64,000 nucleotides of DNA from Cristatella mucedo. Taxonomy: Eukaryota; Bryozoa; Phylactolaemata; Cristatellidae. A program made the translations under genes and the position numbers. Below the pieces are notes generated by a model. That model worked only from the letters and a program-made list of their open reading frames with translations. It was not told the origin of the DNA and did no database searches. The stretch is taken from positions 1,570,501-1,634,500 of the forward strand of contig WPIO01000066.1 of NCBI GenBank assembly GCA_009760855.2, read 5' to 3'. This document shows positions 34,305-46,433 of the stretch, one piece after another; within the stretch, counting starts at the first letter, position 1, and every line of letters starts with the position of its first letter.

Positions 34305-34555
34305 GGCCGAGAGAGAGATAGAGAGATGGAAAATGAAATATAAAATATATATATCTATATATATATGGAGAGAGAGGGATAGGGTAGAGTAAGATGAGAG
34401 AGTGAGGAGAGAGGAGAAAGGCAAGAGGATAGAAGACAGATAGATAATAGCAGACAAAGGAGAGAGATGGGTGACAGCAGAGAGAGGAGAGAGGAGACAG
34501 CAGAGAGAGGAGAGTAATGTGACAGGGGAGAGAGGAGAGAGAGGTGAGAAGATCA
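34305..34555. repeat. GA-rich low-complexity repeat
   Basis: Irregular GAGAGA/GAGGAGAGAG units with a short ATATAT interruption (34343-34365). A subset repeats GACAGCAGAGAGAGGAGAG. Confidence 0.85.
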
Positions 34556-35296
34556 GTCGGCGCTAGCCTTCATGAATTCGCTGAGCCGGATAAAGAAGCT
34601 GCTCTGTGTGGGCTGCTAGCCGGCAAGCAGGCAAGTATTACAGGAGAGCGGCGACCGACGATCTCTCTTTTCTGACGGAAGTGCTTCCCCTGTGTAGTGA
34701 ATGCAATGTGCTCAGAGCATGATAAATTTCTCCGATGGCGCTATGAAAATACACTGCTGCTACTAATATTTTCTTAGACAAAGTCAGAAGGTGAATACTC
34801 TGAAATATATGGAGTATCAAAACTGCTATCCTACTAATATAATTGGTATACATTCTCTTCATACGGAATTCAACGAGAGGTACATATCGTTTTAAAGTAA
34901 ATGCCAATTGAATACTGTGAATTCCACAGTTTCGGCTTAAAATTAAGCAAGCTAATGTTGCCGTAATCCATTCACAATGAAAGTTGTCCTTTTAAATAAA
35001 ACGATTACAGCTGATAGTCAATTGAGTTGCACAGTTAGTAAAGCAATTCTAGAGGTTCTCCAACTTGTCTCCTCGAGAAGGAGCTATGACGATGACCAGT
35101 CATTCAAGGGATACAGAAATAACTCCTACTATGTAATACGTGAATCTTCATTTCTTTGCTCGTTCATGGCAAGCTGAACGGCTGCACATTTTGTGCCTCC
35201 TACCCTCGGATCCCAGCATGAAAATGAGCTGTTTCCTTCCCGCTTGCGACTGTTTGAGACAGAAGCTCTTGCTCTTCAGTTCCTCTAACGTGCAGC

Positions 35297-35512
35297 TCAC
35301 TGGCATTGTTCTTCTGCTGCTGATGGTTTGAAATTATTTTCAGCCTTTTTGATCTGGGTCTTCTGTGCTACACGTTTCCTCTTCTGCTCACGCGATTCAG
35401 CAATGGTGCCAGTTTTTTGTTGTTCTGTTGGACGAAGTCCCTTAGCTATTTCATCGTTACTCAAAGTCTCTCGGTATTTGGGTCGGCTTCCTATAATGTG
35501 GGATGGTAACCT
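35297..35512 (-). other. Short coding-like open frame, unknown
   Basis: A stop-to-stop frame of 71 codons on the minus strand with no starting methionine. It begins RLPSHIIGSRPKYRETLSND and continues GLRPTEQQKTGTIAESREQ with a Lys/Arg-rich end (KRKRVAQKTQIKKAENNFK). The charged, non-repetitive composition looks protein-like. It could be a piece of a retrocopy or transposon. I do not recognise the family. Confidence 0.3.
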
Positions 35513-35814
35513 TTAGTTTCTCTATGGGTATTTTCAAAGGGAGATTCATAATAATAATGATAATAATAAGAAACCCGTAATGTGGAAATCCTCGGAGGTC
35601 GCAATATCAAAATAGAGCTGACTAGCTCGCGGTTGTCACTTAATGAATTTGTATCAGATTCCAATTATCTGGGTGTGATTGTGTAATCATTTCTTAGTTT
35701 GCGGCATTATGTCATCTGCTTGGTCCCATTTAGTACACAGATAGAAACTAATAACTAAACCAGCTCTGCATTAATCTGGTAAGAACAATTCCCATAGGCG
35801 GTACTACCTTCATG

Positions 35815-35960
35815 ATGAGCCATGATGGAGCACTAGCTGAGGCACCTGCTCTACAAGACGATTTTTCCGAGATCGTGGGTTTTAATCCTGCTGTTAGCTA
35901 TAATTTATTGCCACTGCAAGCGGCTGTAAAAATCTTTAGGCACAGCTTCCAATATGCTAA
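35815..35960 (+). repeat. S-A SINE, degenerate
   Basis: GAGCCATGATGGAGCACTAG, GAGATCGTGGGTTTTAATCC (decayed box B) and TTATTGCCACTGCAAGCGGC keep the S-A order. Confidence 0.7.
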
Positions 35961-36185
35961 ATATGGCTAGTATTTTATCATCTAATATTTGTATGATGAG
36001 TTAAACTTTCGGCAGAATATCATTCTTTAATAGAAATTGCAGTGACAATATCGTCCAATATTACATTAACTGAGGCTGATTAATCATGTTTACCTTTACT
36101 TAGATTTTCCACTATTAAATATTAGCTACCATGCAAGCGTTCTGTAAATGCCTTAAAATCTTAGAAGTGCAATTGATTGTTGTAG

Positions 36186-36596
36186 GAGTAAAACAGATAA
36201 CGGTAGTTGCAGGCAATCGAGCGACACTGATGGCGTACTTCGTTAGAGTGCAGTTGCCAGTCAATATTACTGTTACAAAGTTGGAGAAAAATCTTACTCA
36301 GTACTTCGAAGGAAATCTTCGGATTACTGATTCTGCAGCTTCACCTAGTGCTTGTGATTCGAACGGTCTGCTCGACGCATCATACAGGTGGTTTTTTCGG
36401 CAGATTGTGACGTGCCAGAAGGTGACGTACTATCAATCAAATGTAAGGCATATTTTCATAATGGTCATAACAACGAAGGTTAGAGAGGACTTTTCCGGTC
36501 GAATGGACTTCAGGCTGACGCCTCGATCAGAGATCAAACATGTTATTAATTATGGAAGGCCACAGGTTGAATCTTTTGAAATAACTATCGCCGAAG
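36186..36596 (+). CDS. Gene B, exon for non-canonical Ig-like domain D1
   Basis: The exon is 411 nt, acceptor TTGTTGTAG|GA, donor CGAAG|GTATGG, phase 1-1 (residues 22-158). The domain starts GVKQITVVAGNRATL. As in D2 it lacks a B/F cysteine pair but has two cysteines 19 residues apart (SACDSN and IVTCQKV), followed by VREDFSGRMDFRL, which lines up with the DSGVYEY segment of D2. This suggests that D1 and D2 arose by exon duplication. A tryptophan sits between the cysteines (SYRWFF). No corresponding exon of gene A is in the window. The acceptor and donor are inferred from frame, phase and domain boundaries. Confidence 0.75.
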
Positions 36597-36940
36597 GTAT
36601 GGCATGTTCGGCTGTCCACTTTTCGCTTTTTGGACGGCGATATTATTGGCTAGTTGGCTCGCTATTGTTTACAAGTATTGGTTCCTGTGAGCGACTAATT
36701 AAGTTTTTCTTAACCCGAAGTGCCAATCAATTGCATAATGACGTAATGATTTACTCCATATAGCCAGTAGAGCCTGTGGACTCGCTTTGCTGAGTTATAG
36801 TAGCATTACAAGTCGCATCACACCCAGGAGTTATGATCACCATCTTGCTTCCTGACGGAAGTGTCGCACGGTAGAAAGGTGAAAGGACTTTCTCTGGTAC
36901 ATTAGTAGGGATATCTGCGACTACTCTCACTCTATAACAG

Positions 36941-37975
36941 CCTTCGAGCACCTCAAATTCTCTCAACTCACTTGCTGCATGTATTGACGACATCCACATG
37001 TGAATGGAAAAATTTTTTTGAAAACTAAACGATGATGGAACTAACTTGCTAGTTATGAGCAAACCCAGTATGATTCAGAATTTGAAAAGGCTAACGCTCA
37101 CAATTGGCTATGCCATCAAATCTCCTGTTGAATCAGCTCGAAATCTAGGTGTCATGTTCCAAAGAAACCTCTCGTTAGACCGCCACATCAGCTCCACAGT
37201 CAATTCTGCCTACTTTTAGATAAATAACATCGCTAAAATTCGGGCTTTTTTAGATAGGGAAACCACGACTAAGTCGGTTCATGCATTTTTAAGATCCCGT
37301 CTTGATTTCTGTAGCTCAGTGCTTGCTGGCCTGCCGGCATGTGCCATCATGAGATTTCAGCTGATGCAAAACTCCACAGCTAGGCTGGTCTGTTGAGAGG
37401 ATCGCAGTTGCACATCACACCACTTCTCACCGACTTGCACAGGCTACCAGTCAAGCAACGGATCGAATTCAAGGTTTTGTCGCTCACGTTTAGCTCACTT
37501 CATTCTTTGACTCCAGCCTATCTCTCAGATCTACTCCCCCACCAGGCGAAGCACCATACCACCCGTTTTTCGGAATCCAACAGTATACCAATATCTCGTA
37601 CAAACCTAAAATTCCTTGGAGACCGTGCATTTAGTTCTTACGCTCCCAAAGCCTGGAACTTCCCGACCTGCATCAGAACATCCCATGACTTGACCACATT
37701 TAAAAAGTACTTAAAACACCTATTTAGGACAGTATTTAGTGGGTCCTTGTGATTCGTCCTCCATGTGCTTATGCGTCCTGACACCGTGCATGCTGCCACT
37801 AACCACATTTGCATGCTGACCCTGTGCACGGGACCCTTAACCATGTTTTATATGGTGTTTGTCAAGCATGTTACTACTCACCATTCAATAGCGTTTCCCT
37901 TTGCAGCCAATTTAAAGTACCTAGAAAGAGATTGAGTTCTACGAGGGTGCTTTTTCAAGGGCATTATTTATATTC
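36941..37975 (+). mobile_element. L-B LINE 3' part
   Basis: Plus strand from CAGCCTTCGAGCACCTCAAA, through AGCTCGAAATCTAGGTGTC, GGTTTTGTCGCTCACG, the ORF2 end SYAPKAWNFPTCIRTSHDL (open stretch 37393-37752) and the 3' UTR, to the palindrome AAGAGATTGAGTTCTACGAG and an ATTATTTATATTCTTATTG tail. Confidence 0.9.
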
Positions 37976-38334
37976 TTATTGTTATATAAAATGTAGGACA
38001 AGCTTACTTGCGTTCTTCTTCAGGGTAGATATTGAGTAGCTCCACTTATTTGAGGGACGGGATTCGATAGCTAATATTGCCAAGCTTGAATAGGAACCCT
38101 TAAGTTCTCTATTTTGTTGAAAAATAAGCTAGAGAGGCATTCGGCAAGATCCTCACGTGGATCATTCCGTGAGGAGCCAAGTCGGAATTCTATTCGATGA
38201 ATCAGGGAAGTTCCTGGTACTCAGGGGTTCTTGGCATGTTCTTTTTCTTTCTATGGTTTATACTTTAACTCTGGCTGATCTATTTTCCAGCCACAGTATA
38301 GGCCTTTGCTTGTACACACTGGTATGTCCTTAAA

Positions 38335-39265
38335 CTAACCTGAATTGAACGGTGACAAAACGAACTGCCTAGTAATTGACAAACTAAATTTGATACGAAA
38401 TCGGAAACTTAACGCTCATAATAGGCTATGTCAGCATATTCCCCGTTGCATCTGCCCAAAATCTAGGTGTCCTAACCCAAAGTTACATTGATTAGACACC
38501 CACATCACCTATACTGTTTGGTGTGATAACTTTCGGCTACATAATATTGCTAAAATTCGAGCATTGTCTGGGGTACTGTAAGTATCTTGTTTGAATGCAT
38601 TTGGGTTCTGGTCTCGACTTATGCATCTCTCTGCTTGCTGGTCGAGAGGCCTGTGCTCAATTCGTGCCCAACTCTTCTGCTATTCATGTCTGTGGTGAGC
38701 TCTGCCGTAGCCACATTAAAAACTGCTTGCTGAACTGCACTTTCTCCCAATCGAGCAGAGCATCAACTTTAAATCCTATCACTCACTAGGAAGTCCCTTT
38801 ATTCTTTGGCTCCAGTCTACCTATCATGTCTACATCCACTGCAGGCTAAGCATCGTACCACCCGCTTTAATGGATTTAACCGTATAGCGTATGCCTCATA
38901 CCAAACTCAATTTTGCGACCATCTCTTTAGTGTATATGCTCCTACAGTCAAGAACTCACTCCCAACAGACGGCAGGATTTTCCCAGATTTGACGACGTTT
39001 AACAAGGAGCTAAACGCATCTGTTTCAAGCATGTTAGAGATCCTTGGATTCGATCATTGTATACCCATGTGCTCGGAGACTTTGCCATCTGCTTTTACCC
39101 TATTTGCATGTTGACCCTGGGCATTTCATTTCCATTCATGTTGAGCTAGCTGAAATTGGGCATGCCACCACCCACCATTCGATCATGATTCCTTCAAAAC
39201 TTATGTAAAATTTGAGCAGAAAGATGGGTTTTCTGGGTCATTGTAAAAATTCTACGTTATTATTA
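38335..39265 (+). mobile_element. L-B LINE 3' part, strongly diverged
   Basis: The order of L-B blocks is kept (GGAAACTTAACGCTCATAAT, AAAATCTAGGTGTCC, GGCTCCAGTCTACC, and the ORF2 end in an open stretch at 38806-39114 with HPLQAKHRTTRFNGFN), but substitutions and indels are many. The 3' palindrome is only a trace (GAGCAGAAAGATGGGTTTTC) and TTATTATTATTAATATCATC follows. Confidence 0.7.
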
Positions 39266-40174
39266 TTAATATCATCAAGTGAAACGTGGTTTCATTTGGC
39301 AGAAGTGAGTTAGCAACGGGGCTCTGCTTTTGTAATTTTAAAATATAGAGCCACGTGAGGTTTTACAGCCTGTTAGTAAGCAGTGAAATAAAATTGCACA
39401 TGGATTGAGCAGTTACTTACTCTGACTCACCGGTCCCGAGCTTTAATGTTTGAGCTTACAAGACTGCATAGTTTTCCCTAACTCATTCTTATGATTTCAC
39501 CTACAGATTGACCTTCACGATGTGAGCCACAGAAAGTTCAGAATTGAGATACCCCAATAGGAATTGCCGGGCTTTCAATAGAGACTTGACGAGACGCTTA
39601 ATCAGCGATGTGAATTGCGACATCTTTCGACTCAGCCACGTTTGACTTTTACCACATCAAGTCTCCAACGTCTTTCAAGCGGTCTTCAGATTTAGATCCT
39701 GCACGTCTAACTTTTCCAGGACATACTTCTCCTCGGTTCACAAGAGCGGCTCATTTGCACTAAGGTACCTTGTAAATCTAAATTTTTACTAAATCATTCT
39801 TCTAATTGTAGTAACTTTCTGCTTAGACCTATCTTGTGATCGCTGCTTTGAATGCTTTAGCCATTAGATCCTGCTGCGAGCTTCCCCCCGTTATCTATAC
39901 CTGCTAACACTGCCAGCAGCAAATACCAAGCAGGAAATTCTAAAGTCAGCAGACTAACAATTTTCAAAGGAATGAGTGAATCCAACTCAATACCAACATC
40001 AACCATTTGTCTACCGAAGTGGAATTGTATATCAAGCAGGCAGTTTGATTTACTACTAAACAACTTGGCTAAGCATTCTTAAAGATTATTGGCCACAAAA
40101 CTGGCCTAAATAGGTTACCCTCCATACAGTCGTAGATCGCTTTCTATGCTGCTAAAACACTACTGGATACACTT
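39266..40174. other. Intronic, nothing recognised
   Basis: No repeat family or exon seen in this AT-rich segment of the gene B D1-D2 intron. Confidence 0.4.
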
Positions 40175-40285
40175 GTTAAAGGTAAGCCAGATGTCAGAGG
40201 TTAGTCACAAGGACCAGCAAATGTATGGTGCCTTGAAGCAGACTGAGTTCTCTGATGGTGCTATATCAAATAAATATTATCATTA
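40175..40285 (+). mobile_element. L-B LINE 3' terminus fragment
   Basis: GTGCCTTGAAGCAGACTGAG, TTCTCTGATGGTGCTATATC, then AAATAAATATTATCATTAG: the family's 3' palindrome and tail only. Confidence 0.65.
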
Positions 40286-40544
40286 GCAGCATTTGAGCTT
40301 TGGTTTGAGTGTATTCTCAACTTAAAGGTTATCACTGCCATAACTTTCAATGAATAGAGAAAAGGCTACCAACTCTTATCATCTGCCATCCTCGCTTTCA
40401 AAAAGTTCTCAGGTGGGCTTTATTCTGGCTGAGGTATGATAAAGCATTGTTAAACTAAAGTATAATGCAAAATGCTTTTATATATTTATTCACGTGTCTG
40501 ATTTTTCAAGGTGACGTCTTCGAAATTTAATTAGGCTGGATTTA

Positions 40545-41430
40545 TGTTATTTGCGTCTGCATAGTTATATCAACACGAAATCTAGGTGCCATTTTCCAAA
40601 TTGACCTTTGATTGAACCAGTGATTTAGTTCCACAGTCAAGTCTGTCCACTTTCAGCTACACAATATTTCTAAAGTTCGGGCTTCTTTATTAAGAGATAA
40701 CGTTTCTTAATTGATCCGTACCTGTGTAACATATTGTCTTCAATTATTTAAACAACTGTGAGCTGGTCTACTGGCTTGGGCAATCAGATGCTTATGGCCT
40801 TTGCAAACTTTTACAGCGTAGCTTGTCAGTCGTGAACTTCTTTTATGCCAAATCACACCACTTCTCGCCTGCTTGCACTAGCTCTTAGACAAGAATAACA
40901 TTGATTTCAAGGTTTTGCGTTTCTCTTTTAGGTCCCTTTCTTATATTGCTCCAGCCTACCTACCAGATCTCGTGCTCCACCTAGCTATGCACCTCGCCAC
41001 CAACTTTCTGAATCTCATTGTTTACTCATACCTCGCACAAACCTCAAATTCTTTGGAGGCCGTGCCTTTAGTTCGTACGCTATCAAAGCCTTGAACTCAC
41101 TCCCAACCCCCATCTCAATATCTTCTGACTCGACTACATTTAAAAGAAATTAAAAATGCATCTATATATTACTTCCTTTATTTGGTCCCTGTAATTCGAC
41201 TTGTATGAGCTTATGCTTTCTGAGACTGTGAGTGCCGCCACTAGCTAAATGTGCATGCCAACAATGTGTACGTCACCCCTCATTGCTTTATTCATGTTGT
41301 TTATCGGGCAGGCCATCTCTAACCATTCGGTCGTGCTTCCTTTGTAGCTAATGTAAAGTGCCAAGAATAAAGTGGAGTTCTCTGAGAGTGCTATGTCAAA
41401 TGCATTCATAATAATGATTATAATAAAAAA
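40545..41430 (+). mobile_element. L-B LINE 3' part, diverged
   Basis: Blocks in order: CGAAATCTAGGTGCCATTT, TCAAGTCTGTCCACTTTCAG, TTGATTTCAAGGTTTTGCG, CTCGCACAAACCTCAAATTC, CAAAGCCTTGAACTCACTCC, GTAAAGTGCCAAGAATAAAG, then GAGAGTGCTATGTCAAATGC and AATAATGATTATAATAAAA. Confidence 0.85.
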
Positions 41431-42989
41431 AAATATTTATCATAATTTGTATTATTCCAAAATTTCTAATTTAGAAAGTTTCATATTTTTATTATGAAAT
41501 CTGCCAATTACAGTGAGAAATTACGTAGGAGTGCACTTGGGATTAATGATAAACACTTTTATCAAACAGTTCTTGATTGTGGTTGTTCTTTGCAGAAACT
41601 ACAGCCACAGCGGTTGTCTAATTCTGAAAGTCAAGGTGACTAGATAGTAGTCTGGCTTTGCTACTCCTGTGAAATTATTCGTAGAAGAAACCTTAACGAA
41701 TGACGCCTGTTAAGCGAAATTCTCAAACTAAGCAAAACTGAACGAGTGCAAAGTGAATATTGATAATTGCTTAGGAGGTAAGCAGAGTTATGGCATTTAG
41801 ATGCCCCTTAAACTTTTAGAAATGACGACTTTCGTAAGATTATTGATCTCTCTGAAATAATTTGTATTTCAATGTTTTCTAATGAACTACGCATCCGACC
41901 TCATTTTTCCATTCGCATGGTGTGGCACTAATGTCTAATCACCATACCTTTATCTGGCAGTGCACTGCACTTTAGTATTCTTTTTTGCAATCCTGCATTC
42001 ATTCCGACGCAGAAAATTAATGGAACTCACTTCGACCTGCGCTCACTAACCTGCTATTTACTTAAACTTTTTCAGGTTTCTGCTAAAGTCGCGTCTGTTC
42101 GCGTCAGCTTTCACTTTGCCCGAACCAACTTGCTGGTCTGTTCTGTTCCTGGGAGATTTTTTGTGGGAACCTCTTTGGAATCCAGTAAACCTAACCCGAT
42201 AGGGTTTTTCTGCATGCTTCCTTGAACGTGCTCTTCTCCGCGTAATAATTATTTATTTTTTGCGTTGTTAGTACCTTGTATATAGTTTCGCTTGGACTAC
42301 CGATCTTTGAACGAGGTAAATTTTGGTTAGGTAAGGATTAAAACAGTACGTGAGTTACGTCCGTGGTGCTCTCTTAGGATGCACGCAATGTTCATTAGGT
42401 ATATGTTATATGCCCTTTATAACGGCATAGCTTAATTACGTCTGTTTTGTGTACTCAGTGATGTATTTGAACTTTCTTTTGTAGCAAAGCAAGTCGACCG
42501 CGAGATCAGCTCTTCTGTAATACAGAATAATTGGCGTGGTACGTCTGCAGTAATAGCTGATGTAATAAATGTCCAGAAAATCATAGTTTCAGCTAGGTTC
42601 AAGAAATTCAAATGACTGTTTTTTCTATTACGCTAATATGTACCACGTATTTTCATTTTGTGTTACATCAAGCCGCACAATATTATGTGGTGTCGTTACA
42701 ACACTTAATATTTATTTGCCTAACTGTATTACCACTTAATTTTAGGAGTAATTCAGAACCACTTTTAAATCGTTATATATTTTATTTTGAAAAGAGATTA
42801 TGCAGTTGTCTTCACAAAATGAGTCAAATTTCACTGATAATTGCGTATTTCAGGCTATCCTTAACATTTCCTAAATGGAATTCATTTGCTCATTTTGTTT
42901 TATTTAAGTTCATAGAGGCCGCTTTGCCATTGATAAACTTGCGAGTGTTTTGTGTTAGCGATGACTTTATACGTAAATATTTTGACCAC

Positions 42990-42992
<3 letters not shown>
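41431..42992. other. Intronic, nothing recognised
   Basis: AT-rich unique DNA within the gene B intron. An open stretch near 42612-43070 on the plus strand has no recognisable domain and runs into the TA repeat. Confidence 0.4.

Positions 42993-43038
<46 letters not shown>
42993..43038. repeat. TA dinucleotide microsatellite
   Basis: An uninterrupted (TA)n of about 23 units. Confidence 0.97.
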
Positions 43039-43040
<2 letters not shown>

Positions 43041-43097
43041 AGGTTGCAAAGTGTGGTTCGAGGAACCTAAACATTTTGATAATAATGATCATAATAA

Positions 43098-44050
43098 TTA
43101 TAATGCACTTGATCAAGCGCCCTCAGAGAACTCAATCTCTTTCTAGATGCTTTACAATTGCAAATGGAAACGCGATTGAATGGTGAGTAATATCATGCTT
43201 GCTAAAAAAAAATGAATAACATGGTTAGGGGTGACATGCACAGTGTCAGCACGAATAAGCACATGACGGACGAATCACAGGGACCCACTAAATGCTGTTC
43301 TTAATAGATGTGTTTTAAAATTCTTTTTAAATATGGTCAAATCAGGGGATGTTCTGTAGCAAGTCGGGAGGGAGTTCCAGGCTTTGGGAGCATATGAACT
43401 AAATGCACGGTCTCCAAAGGATCTGAGGTTTGTACGAGGTAGTGGTAAACTGTTGGATTACGAAAAGCTGGTGGTACGATGCTTGGCCTGCTGGGGGAGT
43501 ATGTCGGAGAGATAGGCTGGAGCCATAGAATGAAGGGACCTAAAAGTGAGCGACAAAACCTTGAAGTCGATTTGTTGCTTGACTGGTAGCCAGTGCAGGT
43601 CGGCGAGAAGTGATGTGATGTGGCAACTGCGACGTTTACGACAGACAAGTCTAGCTGCGGAGTTTTGCATAAGCTGTAATCGCCTGATTGCACATGCCTG
43701 TAGGCCAGTAAGCAGCGAGTTACAGAAGTCGAGACGAGATGTCACGAATGCATGCACCAACCTGGACGTGGTATTCTTATCTTAACAAGCCCGAATTTTA
43801 GCAATGTTAGGAAGCTGAAAATAGGCAAGTTTGACTGTGGAGCTGATATGATCTTCTAACGAGAGGTAGCGTTAGAATATGACACCTAGATTTTGAGCTG
43901 TGTCGACAGGAAATATGCTGGCAGAGCCAATTTTGAGAGTCAGCCTTTCCAATTTCTGAATCACATTGGGTTCGCCCATAACTAGTAAGTTAGTTTTATC
44001 ATCGTGTAGTTTTAGAAAATTTGCTGCCATCCATGTGCGGATTTAATGCA
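43098..44050 (-). mobile_element. L-B LINE 3' part
   Basis: From the tail (AATAATGATCATAATAATTA) and 3' palindrome (TCAAGCGCCCTCAGAGAACT) leftmost, through the ORF2 end (minus open stretches 43337-43693 and 43458-43760 with [20 protein letters not shown] and [19 protein letters not shown]), to ACTAGTAAGTTAGTTTTATC and the ATCCATGTGCGG block at about 44040. Confidence 0.92.
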
Positions 44051-44364
44051 CTTGGCGAAAATGGGCTGAGCTGATAAGCATTTTTGTAGACTTTGCTTCA
44101 AGCTGTTGCTTGACACTCTTCTCGCTGCACATACGCGACCACATGGAAACACCGAGGGGGCTACAACCGCCGTTCATTCGGCTGGCGCTCCCAGCTTAGC
44201 AAGCAAGCAGCCATTCACCGCCTACTCTGCCTACGTTCCAACTGCTTTTCTTCCAGCCATTCACCCCTTCCTGCCTGCCACTGCTGGCCACTGGGCGGCC
44301 TTAAATGAGAGCCCAGCCTGCTTCGCCTTTCGTTAAGGATGAGCCGGCGAAGCCTACGAAGAGC
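44051..44364. other. GC-richer spacer between L-B pieces
   Basis: Contains CAGCCATTCACCGCCTACTC and CAGCCATTCACCCCTTCCTG, near-repeats 40 nt apart. An open stretch at 44106-44336 has no domain motif. Possibly a repeat; not identified. Confidence 0.35.
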
Positions 44365-44475
44365 ATCGATGAGCTATTAGACCACCACACAGGCTGGCCT
44401 AATTGCCTTAACTACCGCAGCCCAGCAGTCAAGTTTGTCCACTTTTCAGATGCACAGCACATAATATTGTCCATG
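44365..44475 (+). mobile_element. L-B LINE short fragment
   Basis: GACCACCACACAGGCT, then CAGCAGTCAAGTTTGTCCAC and TTTTCAGATGCACAGCACAT: resembles the L-B block between the reverse transcriptase and the C-terminal domain. Confidence 0.5.
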
Positions 44476-46433
44476 AATGATAATGTGATAAGGTAATAAT
44501 CATGAAATGCGATAGCCACAGCTTGAACCTGGCTGTAGTTCATGCAGCATTTAAGATTACATTGTCAGTACTTTTTTGGAAACAGTAAAGAACACCTACT
44601 TGTTCTCTTCGAGATCAAATCTGAGTTGCAAAGAACTGAAAAAGACTAAGCCATCACTTTTGAACATGACTCGGCAACAAAGTAGAGTGCAAGAGTGAGT
44701 GAAGGCATTGAAACCTATCAATGATGGACTGACACAGCTCGGTAGGTCCTTTGGAGCTACTGCCTGAGGACATATTTGGATAATTTGAAGAAACAAGAGA
44801 AGCTGGCACTCTCCTCCGTTGTATTTAGAACTTTAATTTTTTGGCTCAGTCGCAAATTTGTGTATGGCGTCTTAAGGAAGATTTGTCGCGTTCATAAAAT
44901 ACTGAAGGATCCACAGATGAACTTCAAAAACGGATCCTGAAACCTCCACTCTCTTAAGATTGAGTTGAATTCGAATAAATATGTGCCAACAATCTCTACT
45001 AGATGCCAAACGGAAAGGGAAATTATATCCGGCAAAATAAGTTTTTCTCTGAGAGACGTACACTCTTAATATTTCTTCACTCCTTGACAAAAATAAAGCA
45101 GGACAAAGAAGGTTTTAAGGCTCTAATGGGTTAGGGAGCTGGTGTAAAATTTCTTTTAATTGCAAATTGTATGGGCAACACCTAGATTTTCCGTATTGGA
45201 TTCAAAAGCTCCAAAGAACGATATTCTGATTTCCCTTACTCAATTCTTCTAAGAAAGTGGAAAAAATTAAACTCTATGAACCATTGGTATCAAACGGAAA
45301 AAATGAGTTGGCCCAATAATATGATTCGTGATGCTCCGTAAAATCACCCCTGCCTCCTTCTATTGAAGGTAATATCGATAGCATGCAATATAATTTACCC
45401 TCCTGTGAAGCTTCTCTGGCGGTCCAAGATTACGTTGACGGGAGATGTCTGCAGTGGTTTAACGAGATTGGTTATGATGCTGATATGATAAGATGATTGA
45501 TATTTAAGGGGCGTTGATATATCACTTTCTAAATAAAAGCGAAGATACTCATGACTGCTATTTTGGATAGGTCGGCAGTCATATTAATAATATGTAGATA
45601 ACTCTTAACACGCTTCGTCGGGAATGCGAAACTCAAAATCTTTATTGCCTTGGTCAGCACACCGGGTTATTAGAACGAAATCAATGCTGCACAGGTATAC
45701 AGCCAATGCTAACAGACAGTTATGCAAATATAAAGCAGTCGCAGTCAAAGCCGAGTTAATAAAAACCAGGTAGACTAAGTTTAAATAGCATAAAGACTCT
45801 CCCTACAATTTTAGAAACAAAAATGACTTCAAGGCTTGTATGCAGGGATAACTTACACCTGGTGATAATAATAATGTGATTACTAAGAACAGTGAATTGA
45901 CTACAGGTAGGAAGACAAGATGGTTTTAAGAATGTGATTGGTTCAACAGCTATCAAGGTAGTGCATTGCAATACATGCAAGGTAGCATTGCAGATTATTC
46001 AACCATTAAGAAAATTAAGCCACCTGCCAGTAGGCATTGTAGAAAAATCCAATTTGAACTTCTTGCCAACGGCAGTCACTAGGGTATAACAAATTGCAAG
46101 TTTCCCTACATACCTCATGATTGTGGAAATTCTCTCTTCAGCTGTCTTCAGCTTATATAACATAGCCTTATCAGTGCCTGCATAATTTTTCCCCGAAAAT
46201 CAGCGTGTATACTTAAACGTAACTCATAAAGATTTTGCCCCACCGAAATCTTCACTAAGTGGACAGTGAAGAATCAAAATCCTACATTCTGTTTAATGTG
46301 ATACATATGCAGGCGAAACTCTCTCTGAGCTCTAATGGTCACTGATTCATTTAGCTTCTGCAAAATAATTAAAATTCCATGCTCAATTCATAATTGAATC
46401 ACAGTTCATCACTCTTCTATAACGTTGTTTTAG
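44476..46433. other. Intronic, nothing recognised
   Basis: About 2 kb of AT-rich intron ending in the acceptor TTGTTTTAG before the D2 exon. Confidence 0.45.

Larger units (their letters stand above)
33773..36185 (+). other. Intron of gene B (signal peptide-D1)
   Basis: Contains a TAATA-rich stretch (34060-34205), a GA-rich stretch (34305-34555), a short minus-strand coding-like frame (35297-35512) and a worn S-A SINE (35815-35960). Confidence 0.5.
36597..46433 (+). other. Intron of gene B (D1-D2), 9.8 kb
   Basis: The largest intron. It is filled by L-B copies (36941-37975, 38335-39265, 40175-40285, 40545-41430, 43098-44050, 44365-44475), a TA microsatellite and AT-rich unique DNA. In 39266-40174, 41431-42992 and 44476-46433 I see no gene or named repeat. 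Confidence 0.65.

Noticed and set aside
36751-37062. 103-codon minus-strand frame with VRVVADIPTNVPEKVLSPFY and MVIITPGCDATCNATITQQ
   Set aside because: Its first third is antisense L-B sequence. The remainder looks somewhat protein-like but has no splice acceptor, no counterpart near gene A and no recognised family, so I do not call it a gene.
42612-43070. 152-codon plus-strand frame
   Set aside because: No domain or signal peptide; it ends in Tyr-Ile repeats from the TA microsatellite and lies inside an intron.
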